A DNA stretch of 64,000 bases from Dermanyssus gallinae. Its lineage: Eukaryota > Arthropoda > Arachnida > Mesostigmata > Dermanyssidae. The position numbers and the translations under genes are program-made. Location of the stretch: assembly GCA_003439945.1 (NCBI GenBank), contig QVRM01000312.1:62001-126000 (forward strand). The letters run 5' to 3'. Shown here piece by piece: positions 1 to 11,330 of the stretch. Within the stretch, counting starts at the first letter, position 1. Every line of letters begins with the position of its first letter. The notes beneath the pieces were generated by a model, which did not search any database, was not told the DNA's origin, and saw nothing but the letters and a program-made list of their open reading frames with translations.

Positions 1-805
1 GATGTACTATATCTCCACCACCACAGTCGTATCGAAGTGTTATAATATATGGTACTTGCTAAACTTTCCTCGTTCGCTCTTTCCTCGTTCACGATACGGC
101 CGTGCCGCTTGAACCTCTAACGGCTGCTACTGCTGCCTTCTTTGCATATCTTCGCTCACACATCCGATCTGCCCCGTCTCTCAGCAGTACTAGGAGTCGT
201 CGCCTGCGGCAACAAGGCTAGTTAGGATAGAACAAGGCTAGTTAGGTCAGGTTTTGTAAGACTGACTTCGTCCGGGTAACCGCTGCCGCCTATCTGGTAC
301 TCAGCCCGCTCCTATCGCGATTCAAGTCGGTCACTGCTCTAGTAGTACAATGTTACACTCGCTCTAAATGTTGGCTAACAACCTGTAGCACTGCGCCAGG
401 TTCTGGTTCCAGTCGCTGATCTCTTTTTCGGGAGTACATGCCTCAGCACCAAGTGCACATTTGTTCAGAACTAAAACAGCGCAAAATCACACACGTATTT
501 CTGTATCGATAAGTTTAGCCCCGTTGCCTCTAGTTCTTGACCATTGCACTTAACAGAGTCCTTGAACTGAACAGCCTGAGGTACATTTGCGTTATCGGTT
601 TCCGCATGTGTATTTACAATACGAGTTCGTCAGCGTAAGTCACGTAATGTACTCGGGAGTTGGACAAATTTATGATGGTTTATAATTTATGATAACATCA
701 ATAATAGTCATCAATAACAGAATAGATTTGTGAACAGCCTATAGGACTACGCCCAAAAGGGTTCCCACCAATAGTCATCAATAACAGAATAGATTTATGA
801 ACAGC

Positions 806-1066
806 CTATAGGAGGACTACGACCAAAAGGGCGTATGTCGTGGTGTGTTGTGTGTGTTGTATCACACATCTGAGTGACATGAGCCAACGTCTCGGGCGCA
901 TGACACCCGTACAGCGTTTATTGTAGCCCTGGCGTCCCCTGGCCAATCTGGCACGCGTTGAAAGTGGCACGCGTTGGGATTTCAAAAGGGGATCCGCAAT
1001 ATTAAGGAGCCATTGGAGAGTAGATTTCGTAGAGGGGATGAGATCATCCGCAAAAGCTAAGCCCAT
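806..1066 (-). pseudogene. R2-like retrotransposon fragment (RT motif C and CCHC finger)
   Basis: The minus-strand reading contains GLAFADDL, an RT motif C with the FADD catalytic pair. It is followed after a short gap by RARLARGRQGYNKRC, the region before the CCHC zinc finger of R2-clade non-LTR elements. The RT thumb between them is missing, so this is an internally deleted remnant. In this copy a few bases of the finger are lost (GYNKRCTG instead of GYNKRCRHGC). It is repeated in every unit, so it travels with the segmental repeat rather than by new retrotransposition. Confidence 0.6.
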
Positions 1067-1439
1067 AAGGCGGGAGTCATCAGTAAGTTGGTACCCGATA
1101 TTAGTTTTGTCTAATTTTGAAAGAATGTCGTCGAGAACTAAATTAAATAAAAGGGGGGACCTTCCTGACTAACACCCCTAGTTGTCCGAAATGTGCGACA
1201 TTCTTGTCCAAATTCTATGAGTTTTAGATGAGAGGTACAAGCGTTCAATCTAATTTATGAATACCTCCGGGTATCCGCGATTCCGGAGTAACTACAGGAC
1301 GGTATATATATATATATATATATATATATACGAGCGGAGAGTCGTGGCGATGTAAGATAAGCCATTTGATTCACTGGACATATCATGACCGACATGAGGG
1401 CGGTCACCACTAGTGTTGAGACAGGCGACATAACGACCC

Positions 1440-1640
1440 ATGCCTAAAGGTGAAATGGAATGCACTGCCACCGGTAACGACGACAGCAGTGAGTGTACCC
1501 AGAGAGATTCGTCGCTCTTAGATATGGCCGACCTTCTGCAGGGAATCAGGCCAGAATTACCCGCGGTTATTAGGCTTCTGGAGGAGGCGTTGCGAATTCA
1601 GATGGGGCTGCTCTTCGTAGTGGAAACTCTCGTCTTTTAA
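1440..1640 (+). CDS. Repeated 66-codon ORF beginning MPKGEMECTATG
   Basis: The ORF starts with ATG in ACGACCCATGCC. It encodes a short acidic/polar segment (GNDDSSECTQRDSSLLDMADLL) followed by an amphipathic helix (PAVIRLLEEALRIQMGLL), and ends about 90 nt before the type I microexon acceptor. I do not recognise it. A donor-like GTGAGT or GTAAGT lies within all five copies just after the DDS codons, so the start could instead be a first exon. Differences between copies are largely amino-acid changing, which argues against strong constraint. Confidence 0.3.
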   Translation: MPKGEMECTATGNDDSSECTQRDSSLLDMADLLQGIRPELPAVIRLLEEALRIQMGLLFVVETLVF

Positions 1641-1728
1641 TGACAGCTCACTAGAAAACAGGCTTTGTATATATGTAAACGCATTAACAATCTGTTTAAT
1701 CTAGTTCAGTTTCAAAATGGTCTTTCAG

Positions 1729-1776
1729 GCTACACCGTCTGCAGCACAACCGGCAAGAGTGAGAGATCTTAGAAAG
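1729..1776 (+). CDS. Putative microexon, type I (48 nt)
   Basis: The acceptor is GGTCTTTCAG and the donor is GTTTGT at 1777. In phase 0 it reads ATPSAAQPARVRDLRK; the other two frames contain stops. The upstream 40 bases and the downstream intron start are shared with type II units, so the two are paralogous. The 5' and 3' partner exons are not identified. Confidence 0.4.
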
Positions 1777-1904
1777 GTTTGTGGGATTGTAATTTCTTCT
1801 ATTCCTAAGACAGTATAAGACAAACAGGCCATTTTCAAAACAAGCTATGTTGTTTCTTTGTTTGGCATAATAAGCTATGTTGTTGCTTTGTTTGGCATTA
1901 CTTT

Positions 1905-2225
1905 TAGTTTAAGGTCATGAAATTAGGCGAGACACTAAATTTGGGTCAGCTGTCGAATGTTTGCGAGAAAGTAGATCGTGTGTATGAAGATAGCTCTTCT
2001 TTACGCGCGATAGCCCAATCATGAATTAGGCGAGACACTAAATTTGGGTCAGCTGTCAAATGTTTGCGAGAAAGTAGATCGTGTGTATGAAGATGGCTCT
2101 TCTTTACGCGCGATAGCCCAATCATGAATTAGGCGAGACACTAAATTTGGGTCAGCTGTCGATTGTTCGCGAGAAGTAGATCGTGTGTATGAAGATGGCT
2201 CTTTTGCGCGCGATAGCCCAATCAT
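1905..2225 (+). repeat. Three tandem ~110-bp repeats with a KLGETLNLGQ frame
   Basis: Each repeat reads KLGETLNLGQLSNVCEKVDR and onwards, ending in IAQS and a stop at the repeat boundary. Related blocks lie at 5505-5715 (two copies), 12180-12320 and 12565-12780, and 19915-20045. In the longest form (12504-12689) the frame is preceded by a hydrophobic, membrane-like stretch (YVVALFGITISLIV) that comes from a 30-bp tandem duplication. It is probably satellite sequence rather than a protein; function unknown. Confidence 0.55.
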
Positions 2226-3198
2226 GGTGACTTCAGGAAGTAGAGTTCTAGCGGAACGCCCGTTTCTAAACTCATGGTGATGTGGGTCCAGGAGCTTGTA
2301 GGGTTCAAGGTATTTATCAACAATAGATTCTCAACAATCTCATCAACAATCGATTTTCCCATAAAAAGGCGCAGTTCAGTGTCAGGGGTTACGCGAGGGC
2401 CAAAAAGAATTCGTGCAAAAGATTTGACGGGAGCCCATAGGAGGTCAGACTGCGCTTACTCTTTGTTTTACGCAGCTTTGTATAGATGGTGAATACGACG
2501 TTATTTAGGGAGGCAGCAGTTTGCTTAGTCGCAGTTAGTTCTAAACCGCCAGTCTGCCTGTACAAGATTTCGAAATGACGTAGACGCGTCTTGGCTACGC
2601 CATATCTTCAGAGGGTAACACTTACAAAAGAAACGCTAAACGTCATTATTGCTATCCAGCTTTAGCGTCATTTTTGGGATCCAGCTTTTTTCTTAGCAGT
2701 GTAAACGTTTGATGATGCGTGATCTAGTTTAGTCGGGCCAGCCGTAAACGCGACTTTTCAGACAAATCATGGCTTAGTCGAGCGGAGAGTCGAGCGATGT
2801 ATTCGTCGATGGAGGACGATGGGTCCCAATGCTGCGGCGAGATACGATAAGAAAGCCCAAAGAAGACTGGTTTGAGGAGGCGAGAAGGCTTTATATTTAG
2901 CGTCAATTAGTGGACATCATACATTTGCACAAATTGCGCCGTAATAGGCCGTACGTTGCAAAGAGGCGGAGCAAGACGCAGAGCGTGAGGGAAGAGGAAG
3001 GCCGCGTCGTCCGCGGATGTCTCAAACAGGTCTCTACTGTAGGATTTTGCTTTGCTTGGTAACTACAGGACGGTATATATATATATATATATACTAGCGG
3101 AGAGTCGTGGCGATGTAAGTTAAGCCATTTGATTCACTGGACATAGACTGACATGAGGGCGGTCACCACTAGTGTTGAGACAGGCGACTTAACGACCC

Positions 3199-3399
3199 AT
3201 GCCTAAAGGTGAAATGGAATGCACTGCCACCGGTAACGACGACAGCAGTGAGTATACCCAGACAGATTCGTCGCTCTTAGAGATGGCCGATCTTCTGCAG
3301 GGAATCAGGCCAGAATTACCCGCGGTTATTAGGCTTCTGGAGGAGGCGTTGCGAATTCAGATGGGGCTGCTCTTCGTAGTGGAAACTCTCGTCTTTTAA
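3199..3399 (+). CDS. MPKGEMEC ORF, copy 2
   Basis: The 66-codon frame is retained with Cys to Tyr, Arg to Thr and Asp to Glu changes. The usual downstream type I microexon is missing because the unit is cut at about 3447. Confidence 0.25.
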   Translation: MPKGEMECTATGNDDSSEYTQTDSSLLEMADLLQGIRPELPAVIRLLEEALRIQMGLLFVVETLVF

Positions 3400-4399
3400 T
3401 GACAGCTCACGAGAAAAACAGGCTTTGTATATATGTAAACGCATTAAAGTGCTTCGCAACTCTGGCACTTGATACACTACTGCTCCTCGATGACAGGCTA
3501 CACGGCTGCTGTCCCCCGTGTACCGGCATAGCTCTGAGCGCATAACCGGTGACAATGGTTAGATTTGCTTGCTCTCGTACGGTCGATGTACTATATCTTC
3601 ACCACCACAGTCGTATCGAAGTGTTATAATATATGGTACTTGCTAAACTTTCTTCGTTCGCTCTTTCCTCGTTCACGATACGGCCGTGCCGCTTGAACCT
3701 CTAACGGCTGCTACTACTGCCTTCTTTGCATATCTTCGCTCACACATCCGATCTGCCCCGTCTCTCAGCAGTACTGGAGTCGTCGCCTGCGGCAACAAGG
3801 CTAGTTAGGAAAGAACAAGGCTAGTTAGGTCAGGTTTTGTAAGACTGACTTCGTCCGGGTAACCGCTGCCGCCTATCTGGAACTCAGCCCGCTCCTATCG
3901 CGATTCAAGTCGGTCACGCTCTAGTAGTACAATGTTACACTCGCTCTAAATGTTGGCTAACAACCTGTAGCACTGCGCCAGGTTCTGGTTCCAGTCGCTG
4001 ATCTCTTTTTCGGGAATACATGTCTCAGCACAAAGTGCACATTTGTTCAGAACTAAAACAACGCAAAATCAGACACGTATTTCTGTATCGATAAGTTTAG
4101 CCCCGTTGCCTTTAGTTCTTGACCATTGCACTTAACAAGAGTCCTTGAACTGAACAGCCTGAGGTACATTTGCGTTATCGGTTTCCGCATGAGTATTTAC
4201 AATAAGAGTTCGTCAGCGTAAGTCACGTAATGTACTCGGAGTTGGACAAATTTATGATGGTTTATAATTTATGGATAACATCAATAATAGTCATTAATAA
4301 CAGGATATATTTGTGAACAGCCTATAGGACTACGCCCAAAAGGGTTCCCACCAATAGGCATCAATAACAGAATAGATTTATGAACAGCCTATAGGAGGA

Positions 4400-4653
4400 C
4401 TACGACCAAAAGCGCGTATGTCGTGGTGTGTTATGTGTGTTGTATCGCACATCTGAGTGACATGAGCCAACGTCTCGGGCGCATGACACCCGTGCCTACA
4501 GCGTTTATTGTAGCCCGGGCGTCCCCTGGCCAATCTGGCACGCGTTGGAAGTGGCACGCGTTGGGATTTTAAAAGGGGATCCGCAATATTAAGGAGCCAT
4601 TGGAGAGTAGATTTCGTAGAGGGGATGAGATCATCCGCAAAAGCTAAGCCCAT
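4400..4653 (-). pseudogene. R2-like RT motif C and CCHC finger, best-preserved copy
   Basis: This is the most complete copy of the fragment. FADD is followed by ARLARGRPGYNKRC and the finger CRHGCHAPETLAHVTQMC, spaced C-x3-C-x7-H-x4-C, which is the R2-clade pattern between RT and endonuclease. After the finger the frame reads DTTHITHHD and ends. The endonuclease that should follow is absent here but present in the long units. Confidence 0.65.
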
Positions 4654-4887
4654 AAGGCGGGAGTCATCAGTAAGTTGGTACCCGATATTAGTTTTGTCTA
4701 ATTTTAAAAGAATGTCGTCGATAACTAAATTAAATAAAAGGGGGGACCTTCCTGGCTAACACCCCTAGTTGTCCGAAATGTGCGACATTCTTGTCCAAAT
4801 TCTATGAGTTTTAGATGAGAGGTACAAGCGTTCAATCTAATTTATGAATACCTCCGGGTATCCGCGATTCCGGAGTAACTACAGGAC

Positions 4888-4920
<33 letters not shown>

Positions 4921-5028
4921 GAGCGGAGAGTCGTGGCGATGTAAGATAAGCTATTTGATTCACTGGACATATCATGACTGACATGAGGGCGGTCACCACT
5001 AGTGTTGAGACAGGCGACATAACGACCC

Positions 5029-5292
5029 ATGCCTAAAGGTGAAATGGAATGCACTGCCACCGGTAACGACGACAGCAGTGAGTGTACCCAGAGAGATTCG
5101 TCGCTCTTAGAGATGGCCGACCTTCTGCAGGGAATCAGGCCAGAATTACCCGCGGTTATTAGGCTTCTGGAGGAGGCGTTGCGAATTCAGATGGGGCTGC
5201 TCTTCGTAGTGGAAACTCGTCTTTTAATGACAGCTCACGAGAAAAACAGGCTTTGTATATATGTAAACGCATTAACAATCTGTTTAATCTAG
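5029..5292 (+). CDS. MPKGEMEC ORF, copy 3 with altered C-terminus
   Basis: A 2-nt deletion near 5216 (CTCTCG to CTCG) replaces the usual ending with a different 28-codon tail running towards the microexon acceptor. A shift tolerated without other damage suggests the C-terminus is not constrained. Confidence 0.25.
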   Translation: MPKGEMECTATGNDDSSECTQRDSSLLEMADLLQGIRPELPAVIRLLEEALRIQMGLLFVVETRLLMTAHEKNRLCIYVNALTICLI

Positions 5293-5316
5293 TTTAATTT
5301 CAAAATGGTCTTTCAG

Positions 5317-5364
5317 GCTACACCGTCTGCAGCACAACCGGCAAGAGTGAGAGATCTTAGAGAG
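5317..5364 (+). CDS. Putative microexon, type I (48 nt)
   Basis: As at 1729 but ending RDLRE (AAG to GAG), with an intact TTTCAG acceptor and GTTTGT donor. Confidence 0.4.
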
Positions 5365-6642
5365 GTTTGTGGGATTGTAATTTCTTCTATTCCTAAGACA
5401 GTTATATAAGACAAACAGGCCATTTTCAAAACAAGCTATGTTGTTTCTATGTTTGGCATAATAAGCTATGTTGTTGCTTTGTTTGGCATTACTTTTAGTT
5501 TAAGGTCATGAAATTAGGCGAGACACTAAATTTGGGTCAGCTGTCGAATGTTTGCGAGAAAGTAGATCGTGTATGAAGATGGCTCTCCTGTACGCGCGAT
5601 AGCCCAATCATGAATTACGCGAGACACTAAATTTGGGTCAGCTGTCGAATGTTCGCGAGAAAGTAGATCGTGTGTATGAAGATGGCTCTCTTTTACGCGC
5701 GATAGCCCAATCATGGTAGACTTCAGGAAATAGAGTTCTAGCGGAACGCCCGTTTCTAAACTCGTGCTGATGTGGGTCCAGGAGTTTGTAGGGTTCAAGG
5801 TATTTATCAACAATAGATTCCCAACAATCTCATCAACAATAGATTTTCCCATAAAAAGGCGCAGTTTAGTGTCAGGGGTTACGCGAGGGCCAAAAATAAC
5901 GCTAAGCGTCATTATTGCTATCCAGCTTTAGCGTCATTTTTGGGATCCAGCTTTTTTCTTAGCAGTGTAAACGTTTGATGATGATGCGTGATCTAGTTTA
6001 GTCGGGCCAGCCGTAAACGCGACTTTTCAGACAAATCACGGCTTAGTCAAGCGGAGTGTCGAGCGATGTATTCGTCGATGGAGGACGATGGGTCCCAATG
6101 CTGCGGCGAGATACGATAAGAAAGCCCAAAGAAGACTGGTTTGAGGAGGCGAGAAGGCTTTAGATTTAGCGTCAATTAGTGGACATCATACATTTGCACA
6201 AATTGCGCCGTAATAGGCCGTACGTTGCAAAGAGGCGGAGCAAGACGCAGAGCGTGAGGGAAGAGGAAGGCCGCGTCGTCCGCGGATGTCTCAAACAGGT
6301 CTCTACTGTAGGATTTTGCTTTGCTTGGACGTAAAAAAATGTTGCCCATTTGATTTAGCAGAGTGCAGTCGTGTTTTCGTTGGCTTCCATAAGATCGACT
6401 TTTGTATGGGGTTTAACTTTGTATCGACAAGTGTGCGGACTTTTGTATGGGGTTTAACTTTGTATCGACAAGTGTGCGGACTACGTACTCGTTTTGGTGG
6501 ATAGTGCACGCTGGAAGACGTTTGAGACAGACGCGTATCTTATGACACATCAGTGTCATGAGTGTTCGATTTGCTACCGTTTTTATATGTAGACTCATTA
6601 ACAATCTGTATAAATTAGTTCTATTTCAAAATGGTCTTTCAG

Positions 6643-6702
6643 GGTACATCAAAGACCGTATCGGCGAAGGACAATCGAAGTGACACTCCGGGTGAACACA
6701 AG
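6643..6702 (+). CDS. Putative microexon, type II (60 nt)
   Basis: Acceptor TCTTTCAG, donor GTTTGT. It reads GTSKTVSAKDNRSDTPGEHK in phase 0. It is two codons shorter than the other type II copies, with the frame preserved. Confidence 0.4.
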
Positions 6703-8679
6703 GTTTGTGAGATCGTAATTTGTATTTTAGTAGCTAGTCCTTGTCCTAGTGCCAGGTCAAACGGTGGTTCCTCTTCGTCGCGCGATTGGCCATGAGTGGC
6801 CATTGTTGCTTCGCGTGCATGAGTTGCTTCGCGCCGTGCAGCAACTTCAGATCTACACCAACGCTGTGATGACTAATAATTAGGAAACAACTGGTTCAAC
6901 ACACAGCGCCAGTTCTGCTTACCAAAAGTAGCCCCTATTAAGCATACGCATTTCACAGCGTTCTTCACTTGAGAAAGAACACTCACACAAGTTTGGGAAT
7001 AGATTGAGGCTATATACGCCCCAATTGACCTCTAATCATTCGCTTTACGGGATGAAACAAAAACTGTACACTTGCTATCCGGAGGAAAACTTCGGAAGGA
7101 ACCAGTTACTAGATGGTTCGAGTAGTCTTTCGTCCCCTATACCCAGATCAGATTATCGATTTGCACGTCAGAACAACTTCAAGACATTCTAAGAGTATTT
7201 AGTCCAAGAGACCTATCGTTACGTTATTTGAACTCATTGGTCCTTCTATAAAACATTTTCCAGTATTCAGTCCAGGAGACCTATCTAAGTAATTTTAGGA
7301 GGATGATTGCTAAAGTGCTTCGCAACTCTGGCACTTGATACACTACTGCTCCTCGATGACAGGCTACACGGCTGCTGTCCCCCGTGTACCGGCATAGCTC
7401 TGAGCGCATAACCGGTGACAATGGTTAAATTTGCTTGCTCTCGTACGGTCGATGTACTATATCTCCACCACCACAGTCGTATCGAAGTGTTATAATATAT
7501 GGTACTTGCTAACTTTCCTCGTTCGCTCTTTCCTCGTTCACGATACGGCCGTGCCGCTTGAACCTCTAACGGCTGCTACTGCTGCCTTCTTTGCATATCT
7601 TCGCTCACACATCCGATCTGCCTCGTCTCTCAGCAGTACTAGGAGTCGTCGCCTGCGGCAACAAGGCTAGTTAGGTCAGAACAAGGCTAGTTCGGTCAGG
7701 TTTTGTAAGACTGACTTCGTACGGGTAACCGCTGCCGCCTATCTGGTACTCCGTCAGCTTCTATCGCGATTCAAGTCGGTCACTGCTCTAGTAGTACAAT
7801 GTTACACTCGCTTTAAATGTTGGCTAACAACCTGTAGCACTGCGCCAGGTTCTGGTTCCAGTCGCTGAATTCTTCTTCGGGTGTACATGTTCTCACCACC
7901 AAGTGCACATTTGTTCAGAACTAAATCAATGCAAAATCAGACACGTATTTCTGTATCGATAATTTTAGCCCCGTTGCCTTTAGTTCTTGACCATTGCACT
8001 TTAACAAGAGTCCTTGAACTGAACATCTTGCGGTACATTTGCGTTATCGGTTTCCGCATGTGTATTTACAATAAGAGTTCGTCAGCGTAATTCACGTAAT
8101 GTACTTACAGTTAAACAAATGTATGATGGTTTATAATTTATGATGACATCAATAATAGTCATCAATAAGATAATAGATTTGTGAACAGCCTATAGGACTA
8201 CGCCCAAAAGGGTTCCCACCAATAGTCATAAATAACAGAATAGATTTGTGAACAGCCTATAGGAGGACTACGACCAAAAGGGCTCCCACCCTTTTGGGAA
8301 GAACTAAGTGGTTTACGCTTGTTCTCTAAAACTGCTTTTTCTACTCAGATTGCCAGCGTCTATCCTCGCTTCCTTTGATCCTCTGATATTCACGAAAACA
8401 TAGTCACTTGCTACTAACAATGTTTCTAAATTGTTTCTGCGAAAAACAATTCGCAGACTTTTTTTTCTGCGAATTTGCATATGTCGCGCATCAACTTCCA
8501 CTCCGGGCTGACGTTACTTCTTCCCTAAGACTGATTCTGCATCACGTTTAAGATTTTACCGCGATGCAGTACTTGGTTTCCCGGAGTTTCATTTGGCCTC
8601 CTTGCTTTCAATTTTTTTTCAAGAGAATTATTTTTGTGCGTGTTAGCCACTCGAATGGATATTGATACATGTAGTGGCG

Positions 8680-8815
8680 GTGGTTTAGGCGGCTGCCGCA
8701 CGTTCGAAACAGGGCGTTGTCATGGCACCCACGATTAGCAAAAAACAATCGCAAGTTCGAGCCCCGGCCTTTCTGGTTCTATTTGTTGGACGTGATGCCA
8801 TGACAACGCCCTGTA
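8680..8815. repeat. 19-bp inverted repeat with Pol III box-like sequence
   Basis: Arms at 8709-8727 (ACAGGGCGTTGTCATGGCA) and 8796-8814 are perfect reverse complements separated by 68 bases. The left flank has GTGGCGGTGGTTTAGGCGGC, resembling a tRNA A box, and the loop holds CAAGTTCGAGCCCC, resembling a B box. It may be a tRNA-derived short element with a fold-back, or a MITE remnant. No target-site duplication was identified. Confidence 0.5.
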
Positions 8816-9420
8816 TGCGCTATGCTGCTGCGCTATGACGATACATGCATTTTGACGATATCGTGCTACAGGCAACTTAGCCCATTACAAACATCTAAAA
8901 TGTGCGCAAAAAAGTTGGCGGGTGTACGGCCTGTGGACACGGCGCTACTTATGGGAAACACCTGGTTTAACATCAGATGGGGCTAGATGAGCGAGGTGCT
9001 AGCTGGCAGCATTATCTTGGAGCGGGTGCGCTGGTCATGGCGGTGATTAACCGGCGTGTCGCCTGTTACTCTACCTTTGTTGTTAATCTAATTTTTATTT
9101 GAGCCATGCCTATCACATCAAACGAGTCATAAACCATCCTGCTGAGAGACAGCGGTGATGCTGCCTGAAAATAGTATTGGGGAAAATGTCTCCGAATATT
9201 TTAACATGTCCGGCCCTCAATGTATTGCGAAAGACGGCGATTCCAAGCCCGCAAAAGGCGGATGACTGTCTTGTGTTAAATAAAATTTTACACACCGATG
9301 TGATACACAGTTCGTAGGCCTCGCAGGGGCCTACGATCGGTGTATAACTAAGACTGGCCCACTATACTGGACGGTGTATAACGAATGACACTCTATTCCA
9401 TTGACTTTACGTTCTCGCTT

Positions 9421-10110
9421 TTAGACTGGCAGTTTACAAAAAAACCTTTTTAAGCGTGCCGATTCCTGTCCGTTTAGGTCCTCAACCTGTTTGGCCAGAC
9501 CGTCTGCCTTTGTCTTCCATCTATCAGCCAGCATCGTGATTTTTTGCATTTCTGCCGTCTGTTCGGCGTTAGCTTCATTTAATTGCCTGAAAGAACTCGC
9601 TTGCTTTGCTTCGCCAGCTTTCTGTCTGTCGAGGCGAGTGATCGCAGCCTTTATGTCCGTTTGGGTAGTGACATGCTTTTCTTTTAGCGCCTTGAACAGC
9701 TTTACCACCTCCAATAGCTCACTCAATCCTCCCGCGCTATCCAGCAGGCCCTCCTCGGCAGTTTTCTTTGCCGCTTTGGCCTTTTGGCTGGCTGTTGTTC
9801 GACCGGTTACACCCTCAGTAGGGTCGTTTGGCGAAATTGCAATTGCTGCCGATCTCTTTCGCGTTGAGTCTGCCGCAGATGTGCTCTTCTCGTACTCAGA
9901 GTCGCTGTTTGTGCCAGTGTCTTTCTGCGTCTCCGGTTCCGCTCCCCTTTTTTCCTGCTCGTCTGGGTCTACTTCGAGTAAAGCCGGGCCGGGTGACTGA
10001 GGGACACAGCCGAGACCCTTAATGGATCCATTCCCTTTTTTTTCTAGTTTCGTGCCTTGCGAATTTATATCTGCGTTGCTGTACTATATGCTGCTATACA
10101 GATATACACA
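9421..10110 (-). CDS. Unrecognised coiled-coil ORF (gag/ORF1-like)
   Basis: On the minus strand an open frame of roughly 200-230 codons runs from about 10110 to 9421 without an obvious ATG. Its N-terminal half is rich in Glu, Asp, Ser and Thr with a TRKRSAAIAISP patch. Then comes KAKAAKKTAEEG, and the C-terminal half is a strongly helical coiled coil (SELLEVVKLFKALKEKH onward, ending ESARLKRFF). Charge and shape resemble ORF1 or gag proteins of retroelements, but I see no zinc knuckle and do not recognise the family. It lies downstream (minus sense) of the RLE, so it could be the 5' ORF of a neighbouring element. The plus-strand frame over the same bases is hydrophobic antisense. Confidence 0.35.
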
Positions 10111-10561
10111 TAAATATTTATATATACACACTGTGGTTCACTAGTCAGTACAGTGTAGTACGGTCCTTATATAGACCAATGTTCTACTGCGCTAACTTTT
10201 AGTTGGAAAGTCGTTAGGGATGCGCAGCGTGCCGCTTAAAGCCTCCCGACTGTTACGCGAGTAGTTTCGTTTTCGCTTCGTTTTGCTGCAGAAGTTACAT
10301 TTAAGCTTCACAGCGGCTTAGCTTCATGCCGCTTTGTCGCACTTCCACGCACAAAGCACCAAAATGACCACTGAGTTTTGCGGATCACTACAGTATCTCA
10401 TTCCCTGGGTTAGCCTTCGTGCACTTACACGGGAAGCGTAATTTTTCGGAGCTTCGTAGACACTTTCGCGCTACTTGGCGCTAAACCTTGGCAGACTTTC
10501 ACCTCAGACTCCACTAATGTTACAATATCGATGTTCACCCATTCACTGAAAGTCAGCGCAC

Positions 10562-11094
10562 CTACGTGCTAACACAAAGTTCACTAATTTCGGCTAGTAC
10601 TAAGATCCTAAGATTTTTCCAGAGATACAAAAACACGTCCGCACCGTCCGATTTCGAAACCGGAAGTCTGGTGCTTCCGCTCTTATGGACCCGGTGCGAG
10701 CGGTATATCCTGAGGTTCCTTGCAACGTTAAAACGGCAAGATCCATAAGATTCCTCTTCGTGACGCCGAGCCCCAAGAGCGTCCTCGCAGATTTGGAGTC
10801 TCATACACCACTCATAGAGATAGTGATGGATCCGAATCTGCGAGGTTTTTGCGTGTCGGGGAGCGCCGCGCTTAGGAACTCTACGCCATATTTGATGATC
10901 TTGTCCTGCCGCGCATTTGCCAGGTCCCGGTTCGGGCCGCAAACCTCGGCATCTAACACCCAGGCCTCGGTAGGTGTTGTAATTACGAGGTCGGGCTTTA
11001 GACCCGGTGTGCTCGGTGGACAGAATACTCGCTCACGAACCACCTTATGACCCCATTCGCGGAGAAGACGCGCCACGCGATCAGACGTCGTCAC
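10562..11094 (-). pseudogene. R2-like restriction-like endonuclease domain, copy 1
   Basis: The minus frame reads SDRVARLLREWGHKVVRE, then LKPDLVI, then WVLDAEV, then a Lys in DKIIKY. That is the PD..D-x-E/V..K arrangement of the PD-(D/E)XK-type endonuclease at the C-terminus of R2/NeSL-type non-LTR retrotransposons, which nicks the target site for reverse transcription. In this copy a TGA replaces a Trp codon about 97 residues in, so the frame is truncated. The start is unclear because the true frame probably continues from the CCHC finger upstream through a frameshift. Confidence 0.65.
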
Positions 11095-11107
11095 ATCTCT
11101 TTATAGT

Positions 11108-11330
11108 TTGTTTGTGTGTTGTATCGCACATCTGAGTGACATGAGCCAACGTCTCAGGCGCATGACACCCGTGCCGACGTTTATTGTAGCCCGGGCGTCC
11201 CCTGGCCAATCTGGCACGCGTTGGAAGTGGCACGCGTTGGGATTTCAAAAGGGGATCCGCAATATTAAGAAGCCGTTAGAGAGTAGATTTCGTAGAGGCT
11301 TGGAGGATGAGATCATTCGCAAAGGCTAAG
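11108..11330 (-). pseudogene. R2-like RT and CCHC fragment next to the RLE domain
   Basis: The minus strand carries the same finger region. RT motif C has become FAND (Asp to Asn), which would inactivate it. The finger runs on through DTTHKQTIKRC into sequence that, after a one-base frame change, becomes the RLE frame at 11094. RT, finger and RLE are therefore in the order of an R2-type C-terminus, but frameshifted. Confidence 0.6.

Larger units (their letters stand above)
1..3446. repeat. Recombinant partial units of the segmental repeat
   Basis: This stretch begins inside the non-coding left block of the repeat. It then holds, in unit order, the minus-strand R2-like zinc-finger fragment, a (TA)n run near 1303-1330, the short ORF at 1440, a type I microexon at 1729, three roughly 110-bp tandem repeats (1905-2225), and the right block to about 3060. 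At 3060 the right block breaks off inside the sequence preceding the type II microexon and jumps back to the (TA)n and ORF block, so the ORF recurs at 3199. At about 3447 it jumps again to the start of the next unit. The two abrupt junctions show unequal recombination or a deletion that removed the type II microexon here. Confidence 0.8.
3447..7311. repeat. Short 3.9 kb segmental repeat unit
   Basis: The unit opens with the same sequence as positions 7312, 15060 and 22391 (AGTGCTTCGCAACTCT). Its order is non-coding left block, R2-like zinc-finger fragment (minus), (TA)n at about 4888-4918, the short ORF at 5029, type I microexon at 5317, two 110-bp repeats (5505-5715), a right block with a 41-bp tandem duplication near 6400-6480, type II microexon at 6643, and a tail shared with the other units. 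It lacks the 2.8 kb endonuclease and coiled-coil block present in the long units. Nothing else in it looks like a conserved gene. Confidence 0.85.

Noticed and set aside
9491..10000. 169-codon plus-strand frame, Ser/Ala/Val/Phe-rich and hydrophobic
   Set aside because: It is the antisense of the charged coiled-coil minus frame. Its composition is what the complement of Lys/Glu-rich codons gives, and it lacks any motif.
10685..11050. 121-codon plus-strand frame over the endonuclease block
   Set aside because: It is antisense to the RLE domain, whose PD..D motif lies on the minus strand. The same applies to 18311-18796 and to the C-terminal part of the frame ending at 56273.
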